A stretch of 50,824 nt of DNA from Bradyrhizobium altum (GTDB lineage Bacteria > Pseudomonadota > Alphaproteobacteria > Rhizobiales > Xanthobacteraceae): NCBI RefSeq assembly GCF_020889705.1, contig NZ_JACMYP010000027.1:1-50824 (forward strand), written 5' to 3'. Positions 1 through 8,002 of the stretch are shown here, in pieces. The number at the start of each line of letters is the position of its first letter. Within the stretch, counting starts at the first letter, position 1. The notes beneath the pieces are model-generated. The model saw nothing but the letters and a program-made list of their open reading frames with translations, was not told the DNA's origin and did no database searches. The position numbers and the translations under genes were made by a program.

Positions 1-102
1 CTGCGAGAAGGTCGGCAGCCTCAGGTTAAGTTTGCGCGCTTGCGCCGCGGCTTGCCGCCAGCCTTTCCTGTCGACGACATTCGGCTCGATTACAAACGCC
101 AT
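1..102 (-). CDS. N-terminal fragment of an unidentified protein, cut by window edge
   Basis: An ATG at 102 on the minus strand opens a frame that runs without a stop to the window edge (34 residues, beginning MAFVIEPNVVDRKGW and ending LPTFSQ). It starts 43 bases after the fbiC stop, in the same direction, so it is probably the last or a late gene of the F420 operon. I do not recognise the family from this fragment: no motif, signal peptide or membrane segment is visible. Its position suggests a job linked to F420 or to the catabolic pathway, but that is inference. The start is plausible but not confirmed. Confidence 0.5.
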   Translation of the reverse strand, partial: MAFVIEPNVVDRKGWRQAAAQARKLNLRLPTFSQ

Positions 103-145
103 TTCCAATCATCCCTGTTGAATCTCACGGCCTCGCCCGGGTCCT

Positions 146-2551
146 TTAGCACCCCGCGGATCGCATGCCCGTGCTGGTCTGCCGCTCGCGGACCGCGTCA
201 AATGAACGCTGCCGCCGAACCTCATCCGCGACGCCATACGTCGTCGTGCGCTGACGCGGCACACGGCCTGCCGAAATGATGATCGATTCGAGCGCCTGCG
301 GCGTCATTTCCTGGCCGTGCGAGGCGCCGGCCGACCGCGAGATGCTCTCATCCATCAGCGTGCCGCCGAGGTCGTTGACACCAGCCGAAAGGCAGTGCCG
401 CAGACCCTCCGGTCCCATCTTGACCCAGGATGCCTGGATATTGGTGATGTGCGGGTTGAGGACGAGGCGCGACACCGCGTGCATCAGGACCGCCTCGCGG
501 AATGTCGGCCCCGGTCGCGCCCGGCCCTTGAGATAGACCGGCGCTTCCATGTGAACGAACGGCAACGGCACGAGCTCGGTAAATCCGCCGGTCTCCGCCT
601 GCAAGCGCCGCAGCCGGAGCAGGTGCCGCGACCAATGGTCGTAACGCTCGATATGGCCGAACATGATGGTGGCCGTCGATCGGAGCCCGATCGAATGCGC
701 CGTGCGCATGACGTCGAGCCACTGCTGGGTCCTGATCTTGTCCGCGCAGAGCGTCTCGCGCACCTCGTCGTCGAGGATTTCGGCGGCCGTTCCTGGCAGG
801 GTGCCCAGGCCTGCCGCTTTCAGTTCCTGCAAGAATTCGGCAACAGAAATGCCAAGCGTGTGCGCCCCTTGATGGATCTCGAGCGGCGAGAACGCATGGA
901 GATGCATGGCCGGGACGGCGCCCTTCACGGCCCGACAAACATCCAGATATTTCTGCCCCGTATAGGACGGGTGGATGCCGCCCTGCATGCACACCTCGGA
1001 GGCGCCGCGGTCCCAGGCCTCGGTGACCCGCTGCGCGACTTCGGACATCTCGAGGTCGTAGGGTCGCCCGCGCAGATTCTCGCTCATCTTCCCCTTCGAG
1101 AAAGCGCAGAACTGGCATTTGAAGGAGCAGATGTTGGTGTAGTTGATGTTGCGGCATACGACGTAGGACACCACGTCGCCGTTGACGCTGTACCGCAATT
1201 CGTCGGCCGCCCGGCAAATGCTGGTAAAGTCGCTCTCGTGAGCGCGGAACAGCCTGACGATCTCGCCCTCCGAAAGCTCATCGCCGCGCTGGGCTCTGGC
1301 AATGACGGACGTGACCTCGCTGCCGTGTGCGGTGCGCGGAGCGGACTTCAGCCATCCGAGCTCGCGCGATGGAAGCCCGCTGACGTGGCCGGGATGCCAG
1401 TCGTCGGTGCGCGGAAATCCGTCCCCATCGATGCGATCGAGGACCGACTTCAGCAGCTTGTTGTCGAGCCAGCGCGAGGGATAGCGCGCGAAGCTCGGAT
1501 AGATCGGCAGCCGCTTCTCGAGCCGCTTGCCGGTTGACCGCGTTGCAGCCTCCAGGAGCCGCAGATGCGGCCATGGTGCTTCGGGATTGACGTGGTCCGG
1601 CGTGACCGGCGAGACGCCGCCCCAATCGTTGATCCCTGCCGCAACCACGCGCCCCAGGGCCGCCGGGCTCAAGTTCGGCGGCGCCTGAATGTTCATCTCC
1701 GGCTCGAATATCAGGCGGGCGACAGCAATGGTCCAGAGATGATCGTCTACGGAGGGCGCCGGCGCATCGGCCATGCGCGTCCCAACCTTCGGCCGGAAGT
1801 TCTGGACAATGATCTCCTGCAGATGGTCATGCGCATCGTTCAGGTCACGCAGGGCGAGCAATGCATCGATCCGTTCGGCCCTGGTCTCCCCGATGCCGAT
1901 CAGGATTCCGGATGTGAACGGAACAGCCTGCTCACCGGCAGTCTTGATCGTCCGAAGTCTGACGGCAGGCACCTTGTCCGGCGATCCGAAGTGGGGGCCG
2001 CCCTTCGCGCAAAGCCGGTCGGACGCGGACTCCAGCATGATCCCCTGCGAGACCGATACCTTGCGCAGCATGGCAAGGTCGAGTTCGCTCATGATACCCG
2101 GATTGACGTGAGGGAGCAGGCCAGTTTGCTCGAACACAGCCCTGGCGACTTCGGCCAGATACGACAGCGAGGATTCGTGGCCGAGCCTTGTCAGCTCCTC
2201 ACGCGCGACGCGGTAGCGAAGCTCGGGCTTGTCGCCGAGCGTAAACAGCGCCTCATGACAGCCGGCCTCCTTGCCGGCCCTGGCGATGGCGACCGCTTCC
2301 TCGACCGAGAGATACGGCTTGACGTTCGAACGCGGCGCGTGAGCGAACGTGCAGTAGTGACAGACATCGCGGCAAAGCTGGGTAAGCGGGATGAACACCT
2401 TGGGCGAATAGGTGATGACATCGCCGTGCGCGGCATTCCTTCGCCTGGCGGCTGCCGTCAGGAGTTGGTCGATGTCAGCAAGATCGATGAGCTCATAGGC
2501 TTCGCTTCGGGACAGGCGACGGTCGAACGAGAGATTCAAGACGGACGTCAT
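146..2551 (-). CDS. fbiC: FO synthase, CofG-CofH fusion (FbiC)
   Basis: This 801-residue protein joins two radical-SAM enzymes that together make FO, the deazaflavin part of coenzyme F420, from tyrosine and 5-amino-6-ribitylaminouracil. Two CxxxCxxC iron-sulfur motifs are visible: C60/C64/C67 (CRDVCHYC) in the N-terminal CofG half, and C475/C479/C482 (CSFKCQFC) in the C-terminal CofH half. The length and domain order match the fused FbiC of actinobacteria rather than the separate CofG and CofH of most archaea. Its ATG shares one base with the cofC stop (TGATG), so translation is probably coupled. It is the committed step of the pathway and lies near the 3' end of the operon. Identification is firm. 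Confidence 0.97.
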   Translation of the reverse strand: MTSVLNLSFDRRLSRSEAYELIDLADIDQLLTAAARRRNAAHGDVITYSPKVFIPLTQLCRDVCHYCTFAHAPRSNVKPYLSVEEAVAIARAGKEAGCHEALFTLGDKPELRYRVAREELTRLGHESSLSYLAEVARAVFEQTGLLPHVNPGIMSELDLAMLRKVSVSQGIMLESASDRLCAKGGPHFGSPDKVPAVRLRTIKTAGEQAVPFTSGILIGIGETRAERIDALLALRDLNDAHDHLQEIIVQNFRPKVGTRMADAPAPSVDDHLWTIAVARLIFEPEMNIQAPPNLSPAALGRVVAAGINDWGGVSPVTPDHVNPEAPWPHLRLLEAATRSTGKRLEKRLPIYPSFARYPSRWLDNKLLKSVLDRIDGDGFPRTDDWHPGHVSGLPSRELGWLKSAPRTAHGSEVTSVIARAQRGDELSEGEIVRLFRAHESDFTSICRAADELRYSVNGDVVSYVVCRNINYTNICSFKCQFCAFSKGKMSENLRGRPYDLEMSEVAQRVTEAWDRGASEVCMQGGIHPSYTGQKYLDVCRAVKGAVPAMHLHAFSPLEIHQGAHTLGISVAEFLQELKAAGLGTLPGTAAEILDDEVRETLCADKIRTQQWLDVMRTAHSIGLRSTATIMFGHIERYDHWSRHLLRLRRLQAETGGFTELVPLPFVHMEAPVYLKGRARPGPTFREAVLMHAVSRLVLNPHITNIQASWVKMGPEGLRHCLSAGVNDLGGTLMDESISRSAGASHGQEMTPQALESIIISAGRVPRQRTTTYGVADEVRRQRSFDAVRERQTSTGMRSAGC

Positions 2552-3240
2552 CAGAACAGCCTCACGGGAACGGGATGGTCGTCGCCGAAGCGGTCGGCAA
2601 TCTTGAGCTCATCAAGAAACGAACCGGTCGTTCCGAGGTTTTGCGACGAGATCAGATACGGACCAAAATCGATCGGGCAGTCGATGTCCTTGCCGATGCC
2701 ATGCGACTTGAACACGCTGCAGCTCAATTGCCGCTGTCGCGCCAGGGCGCGGTGCGCGCGGAAACTCTCATCGCCAAATCGCGGCTCCAGCATGTCGGGC
2801 GACCGCATCGCGAGAGCATTTGTGCCACCGTCGTAAAGTGCGGGCACGAGCACGATCGGCGTGTGGTCCAGCAACCGGACGACGTGCTCGAAGTCCTCCG
2901 GCCGGGCGAACGGAATATCGGCGGGCACGACAAGAACCCGCCGGCCGTACAGTTGGAACGCATCGAGGCCACGCTGTACCGCGGCATTAACGCCCGTCTC
3001 GACCTCGTCGAAGATCATGGCCGCGCCAAAGCGCTTGGCGATCGCAAACGCTTCCGGATCGGCGCTCACCACGGCGCTGCCGGCCAGCGAGCGCGTATCC
3101 CGCAGGTTTCCGAGAACATCGCACAGCATGGCTTGCGCCAGTTTTGTGCGCTCGGTCGCCACCAGGATGTCGCCCAGCCTGCTCTTTGCTTGACTGAACC
3201 GTTTGACAGGCACCAGGGCCCAGGTTTCGGAATCGTCCAT
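2551..3240 (-). CDS. cofC: 2-phospholactate/phosphoenolpyruvate guanylyltransferase (CofC/FbiD)
   Basis: This protein activates a three-carbon phospho-acid (2-phospholactate, PEP or 3-phosphoglycerate, depending on lineage) with GTP, giving the donor that CofD uses. The N-terminal nucleotide-binding stretch VPVKRFSQAKSRL is characteristic of the family. I chose the ATG at 3240 (MDDSETWALVPVKRF, 229 aa). The longer frame from 3282 would add 14 unrelated residues and run back into cofD, whereas the chosen start leaves an 8-base gap after the cofD stop. Which phospho-acid is used cannot be read from the sequence. This matters because no dehydro-F420 reductase domain is seen in CofE. Confidence 0.93.
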   Translation of the reverse strand: MDDSETWALVPVKRFSQAKSRLGDILVATERTKLAQAMLCDVLGNLRDTRSLAGSAVVSADPEAFAIAKRFGAAMIFDEVETGVNAAVQRGLDAFQLYGRRVLVVPADIPFARPEDFEHVVRLLDHTPIVLVPALYDGGTNALAMRSPDMLEPRFGDESFRAHRALARQRQLSCSVFKSHGIGKDIDCPIDFGPYLISSQNLGTTGSFLDELKIADRFGDDHPVPVRLF

Positions 3241-3248
3241 TGCTCCGC

Positions 3249-4187
3249 TCAGCTGTTTAGTCGATCGAGAAATCGGAGACACTCGCGTGCCAACTGAACA
3301 CGCTCATCCTTCGAGCGCATGATCGTGTTCGTCACATGCACGGGAATGCCGATCGCATCGGCGTCCGCCTGGTCCTCGCGATCCATCACCAGACCATCGA
3401 GGAAGCCGTAGTGCCTGACAATCGAGGCGCAGTTTGTCGTGACGCCGAGTTCGTTCATGATCTTTGCGGTCGGTCCCTTGATGGCGCGGCCGCCGACCAG
3501 CGGCGAGATGGCGACGATGGGGGCCTTCGCCGCGTCCAAGGCTGCCCGGATACCGGGTACAGCCAGGATCGGATCGATGCTGAGATACGGGTTCGACGGA
3601 CAGACAACGATGGCATCGGCGGCGCCGATGGCCCGCAATGCGGCGCTGGTCGCCGTTCCACCGCTGGGGCTCTGGAATTCGATCTTCTTGACCTCGGGCC
3701 GCGCCTGCAGCTCGACGAAATAGCGTTGAAACGCGAGCTTCTGATCGGCCGTCACGACGATCGTCGCAAACGGATCGTCGGTCATCGGCAGGATGCTCGC
3801 CTCAATGCCGAGATGCGATGCGATCCTGCCCGTGAAATCGGTCAAGGTCACGCCGGCGCTCAGCGCGCGCGAGCGCAGGACGTGCATGGCAAGATCGCGG
3901 TCGCCCAAGCGAAACCATGTCTCGCCGTTCAGGCCGCCGAGCGCCTCCATGAAGTTCCAGCTTTCGCCGGCTCGCCCCCAGCCACGCTCTTCGTCGGCAA
4001 GCTCGCCCAGCGTATAAACGACCGTGTCGATGTCCGGCGAGATCGTGAGGCCGAGATGCTCGAAGTCGTCGCCTGTGTTGACGATGACAGCGAGCTTGGC
4101 GCCCAGCAGGCGGTTGAGGCCATAGGCAAGCTTGGCGCCCCCGACCCCGCCACAAAGCGCAACAACGTTGAGGTCCGCGCCACTCAT
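3249..4187 (-). CDS. cofD: 2-phospho-L-lactate transferase (CofD/FbiA)
   Basis: This 312-residue enzyme transfers the phospholactyl (or related) group from the GDP-activated donor to FO, forming F420-0. The glycine-rich N-terminus LCGGVGGAKLAYGL, the NTGDDFEHLGL segment and the later VCPSNPYLSIDPIL stretch are hallmark CofD sequences. The length is normal for the family. It overlaps the end of cofE by four bases (ATGA at 4184-4187), so the two are probably translationally coupled. Function and family are firm. Only the exact donor substrate is open. Confidence 0.97.
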   Translation of the reverse strand: MSGADLNVVALCGGVGGAKLAYGLNRLLGAKLAVIVNTGDDFEHLGLTISPDIDTVVYTLGELADEERGWGRAGESWNFMEALGGLNGETWFRLGDRDLAMHVLRSRALSAGVTLTDFTGRIASHLGIEASILPMTDDPFATIVVTADQKLAFQRYFVELQARPEVKKIEFQSPSGGTATSAALRAIGAADAIVVCPSNPYLSIDPILAVPGIRAALDAAKAPIVAISPLVGGRAIKGPTAKIMNELGVTTNCASIVRHYGFLDGLVMDREDQADADAIGIPVHVTNTIMRSKDERVQLARECLRFLDRLNS

Positions 4188-4957
4188 CGGAACATGTCCT
4201 GACTCTTGGGTCGCGCGAGCGCGGCCGCGGGTGAGACCGGTCCATCAAGCGTGAGGCCACGGACGAGGATGATCGGCATCCCCTCGCCTGCCTGCCCCAT
4301 CAGGAGCGAAGCGGCGCCGGCGATCTCATCGGCGATGGCGATTTCAGTGACGCGCATCGCCCGGCCGAACATGTCGTGGACGCCGATTTGGCTCAACAGC
4401 GAAGGAATGCCGGCAGCGCCGATCGCCACGCCGACGACACCATTGCGCCAGGGACGGCCAAAACTGTCGTTGATGATGATCCCAAGATTGAGGTCGCCGG
4501 CTGCGTCCAGCGCGATCTTCAGCTTCTGCGCTGATCCGTCGGGATCTTTGGGCAGCAGCAGGACGCGCTCTTCGCCTTCACGGTGCTCGATGTTCGATTG
4601 ATCGATGCCGGCGTTGGCCATGACGAAGCCGAGCCGGTGCGCGGCGATGACGACGTTCGGCCGCGTCTTGACTACCTCCGCGGATTCGCGCAGCACGACC
4701 TCAAGGAAGCGCGGGTCCTTGCCGACCGTCGCCGCGAGTTCAAGCGCCTCGGAGGACGGCTCGACGTCGCTCAGCCGAACGTACCGCCCTTCCGATTTCG
4801 AGACGATTTTCTGCACAATGACGAGGATGTCGCCCCGCTCCAGCTCGAGGGACATCCCGGCCAGACCTTGCCTGATGAGCGCGGCAATATCCTCGCCCGG
4901 CTCGACGCGCCGAATGTCCTGCAGGGCGATGTATTCGACTCGCGTCCCCACAGGCAT
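4184..4957 (-). CDS. cofE: Coenzyme F420-0:L-glutamate ligase, single-domain (CofE)
   Basis: CofE uses GTP to add gamma-linked glutamates to F420-0, giving F420-2 and longer forms. At 257 residues it is the short form seen in archaea and is a complete CofE domain (ILVIVQKIVSKSEGR near the N-terminus; NDSFGRPWRNGVVGVAIG later). It lacks the C-terminal nitroreductase-like domain of mycobacterial FbiB, which reduces dehydro-F420-0 when PEP is the precursor. It starts 3 bases after the npdG stop and overlaps cofD by four bases. Its absence of a reductase domain suggests either a non-PEP precursor or a separate reductase elsewhere (inference). Confidence 0.95.
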   Translation of the reverse strand: MPVGTRVEYIALQDIRRVEPGEDIAALIRQGLAGMSLELERGDILVIVQKIVSKSEGRYVRLSDVEPSSEALELAATVGKDPRFLEVVLRESAEVVKTRPNVVIAAHRLGFVMANAGIDQSNIEHREGEERVLLLPKDPDGSAQKLKIALDAAGDLNLGIIINDSFGRPWRNGVVGVAIGAAGIPSLLSQIGVHDMFGRAMRVTEIAIADEIAGAASLLMGQAGEGMPIILVRGLTLDGPVSPAAALARPKSQDMFR

Positions 4958-4960
4958 GGA

Positions 4961-5620
4961 TCAGGTACCCGGGCTTGCGGGCAGGCCGGTGATGCGGATG
5001 CCCGCGCCGGGCACCTTGTAGCGCCGATTGATCCCGATCAGCACGGATGTGAGCGCCTCGGCCGCCGCCGAGTTTGCCAGCACGCCGCCGTCGATACCGG
5101 CGGATGCAACTTCATTCGCGAGACCGATGACGACGTCACGCGCCGCCTTGTCGTCGCCAAAGACCAGAACGTCGCAATCCGCCCGGCTGCCCTGGTGCAG
5201 CTTGGTCGCGCCCACATTGTGGAAGGCGGAGACGACCCGCACGCCCGGCCCCAGCAACTGCTGCGCGATCTGCGCGGCCGAGCCGGCGGACGGAAGCTGC
5301 ACGACGGATACTTTCGGCGGCACCAGCGGGACCGCGGCATCCACGACGATCTTGCCCTGAACCACGTCCTTGACTTCGTTCAGCGTCGCATCATGGCTCG
5401 CGAACGGCACGGCAACGACCACGATGTCGGCAGCCCGGGCAGCGGCGGAATTGCCGTCACCCGCGACGTCGCCGGTCATGGTCTGGGCCGCGCTCTTGGC
5501 CTTCTCCGCGGAGCGTGAACCGAGAATGACTTTGTAACCGGCCGCAAGCCAGCATTTCGCAAGGCCGGATCCCAAGTCGCCGGTTCCTCCAAGGATGGCA
5601 ATCGTCGGTTTCGTGTTCAT
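4961..5620 (-). CDS. npdG: F420H2:NADP oxidoreductase (NpdG/Fno)
   Basis: This 219-residue Rossmann protein passes hydride between NADPH and F420. The N-terminal dinucleotide-binding motif AILGGTGDLGSGLA (about residues 8-21) and the segment VVSAFHNVGATKL are typical of the Fno/NpdG family. In organisms without an F420-dependent glucose-6-phosphate dehydrogenase this enzyme is expected to be the source of F420H2. None is visible in the window. It sits between the pxpA-like gene (21-base gap) and cofE (3-base gap), so the cofactor and the enzyme that charges it are co-transcribed. The direction NADPH to F420 in vivo is inferred. Confidence 0.93.
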   Translation of the reverse strand: MNTKPTIAILGGTGDLGSGLAKCWLAAGYKVILGSRSAEKAKSAAQTMTGDVAGDGNSAAARAADIVVVAVPFASHDATLNEVKDVVQGKIVVDAAVPLVPPKVSVVQLPSAGSAAQIAQQLLGPGVRVVSAFHNVGATKLHQGSRADCDVLVFGDDKAARDVVIGLANEVASAGIDGGVLANSAAAEALTSVLIGINRRYKVPGAGIRITGLPASPGT

Positions 5621-5641
5621 GTCTCGGTGGCCTTTCCGGGA

Positions 5642-6418
5642 TTAGTCGAGGGGCATTTCGGTGAGCGGCACGAGCTTGACGCCGGCCTTCTCGAGGCCTT
5701 CCCGCACCGCACGGGCCGTGGCGACGCCGGTTGGCTCGTCGCCATGGACGCACAGCGAGTGGACCTTGCATGTGATCTTCTTGCCGTTGCGGGAGGTGAT
5801 GGTGTTGTTCAACACCATATCGAGCACCTGCCGGGTGGCGACCGCCGCATCCTTGATGACCGAGCCCGCGATCTTGCGCGATGTCAGATTGCCGTCGTCG
5901 TCATACTGGCGATCGCAGAAGCCTTCGATTGCGACGGGAAGTCCGAGCTTGCGGCCGGCCTTCTCCATCTCGGACCCCGCGAGCGCCACATAGATGATGC
6001 GCGGATCGACGGCCTTGATGGCGCGGCCGATGGCCAGCGCGTATTCAGCGTCTTCGGCGGCCATGTTGTTGAGCGCGCCGTGCGGCTTGAGGTGGGTGAC
6101 CCGCTCGCCTTCATAGGCCGCCATCGCCTGCAGCGCGCCAATTTGATAGGCGACCATGTATTCGAGGTCATCGGGGCGCATATCGATGCGCCGGCGCCCG
6201 AAGCCCCAGAGATCGTTGAAACCGGGATGGGCACCGATCGTGACGCCGAGGCGCTTGGCTTCGCGCACGACGTTGCGCATCACCCGCGGGTCACCGGCGT
6301 GAAAGCCGCAGGCGATATTGGCCGATCCGATGATCTTGAGGATTCCGGCATCGTCACCGACGTCGTAGGCGCCGAACCCTTCGGCCATGTCGGCGTTCAA
6401 GTTGATCGATATGGTCAT
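5642..6418 (-). CDS. pxpA: LamB/YcsF family protein (PxpA-like), first gene of the F420 operon
   Basis: This 258-residue protein belongs to the LamB/YcsF family (NLNADMAEGFGAYD at the start, ANIACGFHAGDP near residue 35, THLKPHGALNNMAAED in the middle, KVHSLCVHGDEPTGV near the end). PxpA is the subunit of ATP-dependent 5-oxoprolinase that works with PxpB and PxpC, and other members are linked to lactam use. No PxpB or PxpC is present here, so a stand-alone or different lactam or amide hydrolysis role is possible. A good ribosome site (GAGGTGAC) precedes the ATG. It is the first gene after the promoter and operator at 6439-6467, so it is co-transcribed with the F420 genes. The symbol is by family only. 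Confidence 0.88.
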   Translation of the reverse strand: MTISINLNADMAEGFGAYDVGDDAGILKIIGSANIACGFHAGDPRVMRNVVREAKRLGVTIGAHPGFNDLWGFGRRRIDMRPDDLEYMVAYQIGALQAMAAYEGERVTHLKPHGALNNMAAEDAEYALAIGRAIKAVDPRIIYVALAGSEMEKAGRKLGLPVAIEGFCDRQYDDDGNLTSRKIAGSVIKDAAVATRQVLDMVLNNTITSRNGKKITCKVHSLCVHGDEPTGVATARAVREGLEKAGVKLVPLTEMPLD

Positions 6419-6438
6419 CCGTCACCTCGTCTGCTTGA

Positions 6439-6467
6439 GCTATAATGTCCTATCATTAGTAAGACAA
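6439..6467 (-). promoter_or_regulatory. Predicted promoter of the pxpA-F420 operon with operator in the spacer
   Basis: Read on the minus strand, TTGTCT (6467-6462) and TATAGC (6444-6439) are 17 bases apart and resemble sigma70 -35 and -10 boxes. The spacer and -35 are covered by a 19-base imperfect palindrome, GTCCTATCATTAGTAAGAC at 6447-6465 on the plus strand. The same motif recurs before dpaL, gntR, the Mo-hydroxylase operon and the CoA-transferase operon. A repressor bound here would block RNA polymerase. Assignment to the nearby GntR protein is inferred. Confidence 0.6.
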
Positions 6468-6551
6468 TCCCTCTTGCAAACAATTTTTCCCGTTTTCCCG
6501 AAGACCGTTTTGGAACGACGAAACCCCAGGCAGCCGGTCTCGCGATCCGTA

Positions 6552-6583
6552 TTGAACCATCATCCCAATGATAGTATGTATCC
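6552..6583 (+). promoter_or_regulatory. Predicted promoter of dpaL with overlapping operator-like site
   Basis: TTGAAC (6552-6557), a 17-base spacer and TATGTA (6575-6580) form a plausible sigma70 promoter pointing to dpaL. The -10 region lies in CCAATGATAGTATGTATCC (6565-6583), which shares ATGATAGTA with the site at the gntR start (8746-8777). Together with the pxpA promoter it makes a divergent control region of about 120 bases between the F420 operon and dpaL. Confidence 0.5.
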
Positions 6584-6675
6584 CCAATCCTGGCAAGCTA
6601 CGCTGCCCCGATGGCGACACGTCCGATCAGCGGCGGCAGCTCCCACCAAACAACTCATCGCGAAGGCCGGCTCGA

Positions 6676-7863
6676 ATGTTCCTGTCGAATACAAGTTCAT
6701 CTCACGACCAACCGCTTGACCCGACGGATGCCGCCACGCTGGCGCGTGAAGAAGCGAGCGAAGTCGAGCGCTTTCTCGCCTTCCGACCGAATCACGCGGA
6801 AACGCCGCTGCGATCGCTGCCGGCGCTCGCCCGCGAATTCGAGGTCAAGTCCATCCATATCAAGGACGAATCGCATCGGCTCGGCCTCGGCAGCTTCAAG
6901 GCTCTGGGCGGATCCTACGCCGTCGTCAGGCTACTGCTGGAGCATGCCAGCAGCAAGCTGGGCCGCGCGGTGGATATCAGCGAGATCGGGACGCCGGCGA
7001 TACGCGAGATCGCGCGCAGCCTGACGGTCGGCTGCGCCACCGATGGAAATCATGGGCGATCGGTCGCGGCCGGCGCACAGATGGTCGGAGCCAAGGCGGT
7101 CATCTTCGTGCATTCCGGAGTCACGGATGAGCGCGTGCAGGCGATTGCCCGCTTCGGCGCGGAAATCGTGCGGGTGCCCGGCACCTACGACGACTCCGTC
7201 GCGGTCGCCGACAAGGTCTGCCAGGACAATCATTGGATCGTCGTCTCTGATACGTCCTGGCCCGGCTATGAGCGCATCCCCGGGCTGGTCATGCAGGGCT
7301 ATACGGCGATGCTGAACGAGATCCTCCGGCAGCAGCCGGAGACCCCCACCCATGTCTTCCTCCAGGCCGGCGTCGGCGGCCTCGCGGCCGCAGTCGCGGG
7401 TTACTTTGATGTCGTCTTTGGCAAGAGCCGGCCGACATTCGTGGTCGTCGAACCCGAACGGGCTGCGTGCCTCTATCAAAGCGCCATCGCGGGCGCGCCG
7501 ATCAAGATCGCCCATGGCGAGCCGACGATCATGGCCATGCTGGAATGCTACGAGCCTTCTCTGGTTGCCTGGCGCATTCTGTCGCGGAAGGCGGACGCGT
7601 TCATGATGGTCGGCGAAGAAGGTGCCGCGGCAGCTATGCGCCGCCTCGCGCATCCGACGGGCGATGATCCGGCCATTGTGGCCGGCGAAAGTGGCGCTGC
7701 AGGATTGGCTGGCCTTTGGCGCGCTGCCAAGAGCAGCGCCGCGCGTGAATCGCTGGGCTTGAACCAGGCGTCGCGCGTGCTGCTGATCAACACCGAAGGT
7801 GCGACCGACCAACAGCGCTACACGGAGATCGTGGGCGCTTCGCCGGCCAGCATCCTCGCTTAG
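6676..7863 (+). CDS. dpaL: Diaminopropionate ammonia-lyase (DpaL/YgeX family)
   Basis: This fold-type II PLP enzyme converts 2,3-diaminopropionate to pyruvate and two ammonia. The PLP lysine is K75 in KDESHRLGLGSFKALGG. D123 (ATDGNHGR) and D192 (VSDTSWPGY) correspond to the two aspartates that take the alpha proton from D- and L-diaminopropionate in E. coli YgeX. The glycine-rich phosphate loop QAGVGGLAAAV is also present. I chose ATG 6676 (395 aa, the family's usual length). The frame is open back to 6568, but the upstream part has no family resemblance and overlaps the promoter. It is divergent from the F420 operon, and the two share an operator region. A general threonine or serine deaminase is much less likely given the TDGNHGR and DTSWPGY signatures. 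Confidence 0.9.
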   Translation: MFLSNTSSSHDQPLDPTDAATLAREEASEVERFLAFRPNHAETPLRSLPALAREFEVKSIHIKDESHRLGLGSFKALGGSYAVVRLLLEHASSKLGRAVDISEIGTPAIREIARSLTVGCATDGNHGRSVAAGAQMVGAKAVIFVHSGVTDERVQAIARFGAEIVRVPGTYDDSVAVADKVCQDNHWIVVSDTSWPGYERIPGLVMQGYTAMLNEILRQQPETPTHVFLQAGVGGLAAAVAGYFDVVFGKSRPTFVVVEPERAACLYQSAIAGAPIKIAHGEPTIMAMLECYEPSLVAWRILSRKADAFMMVGEEGAAAAMRRLAHPTGDDPAIVAGESGAAGLAGLWRAAKSSAARESLGLNQASRVLLINTEGATDQQRYTEIVGASPASILA

Positions 7864-7902
7864 AGCATTTTCGGTTCTGATTGCATCAGAACCGAAGCTC
7901 TA
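7861..7902. repeat. Long palindromic repeat overlapping the dpaL stop, terminator-like
   Basis: Outer arms TAGAGC/GCTCTA (7861-7866 and 7897-7902) enclose a perfect 12-bp stem TTCGGTTCTGAT/ATCAGAACCGAA (7870-7881 and 7885-7896) with a three-base loop. The first TAG is the dpaL stop codon. The palindrome and the T-rich, arm-rich sequence that follows (to about 7965) resemble a dispersed repeat I associate with Bradyrhizobium genomes. It lies between convergent dpaL and gntR and could end transcription on both strands. It has no clear T-run, so termination is inferred. Confidence 0.7.
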
Positions 7903-8002
7903 GATTCTTGTTTCGACGCGTTTTCTTCACGCGAACCGGTGGCCACTTCGCTCGAAAACGCTCGAGCGCGGCCTTGGAGCGGGCCTTGCGTCCGCTCCTT
8001 CG

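Noticed and set aside
3241..3282. Longer cofC start at 3282
   Set aside because: The extra 14 residues are unlike the family and would overlap the cofD end. ATG 3240 gives the conserved N-terminus.
5642..6418. Complete 5-oxoprolinase system
   Set aside because: Only the PxpA-like subunit is present, so 5-oxoproline hydrolysis cannot be claimed.
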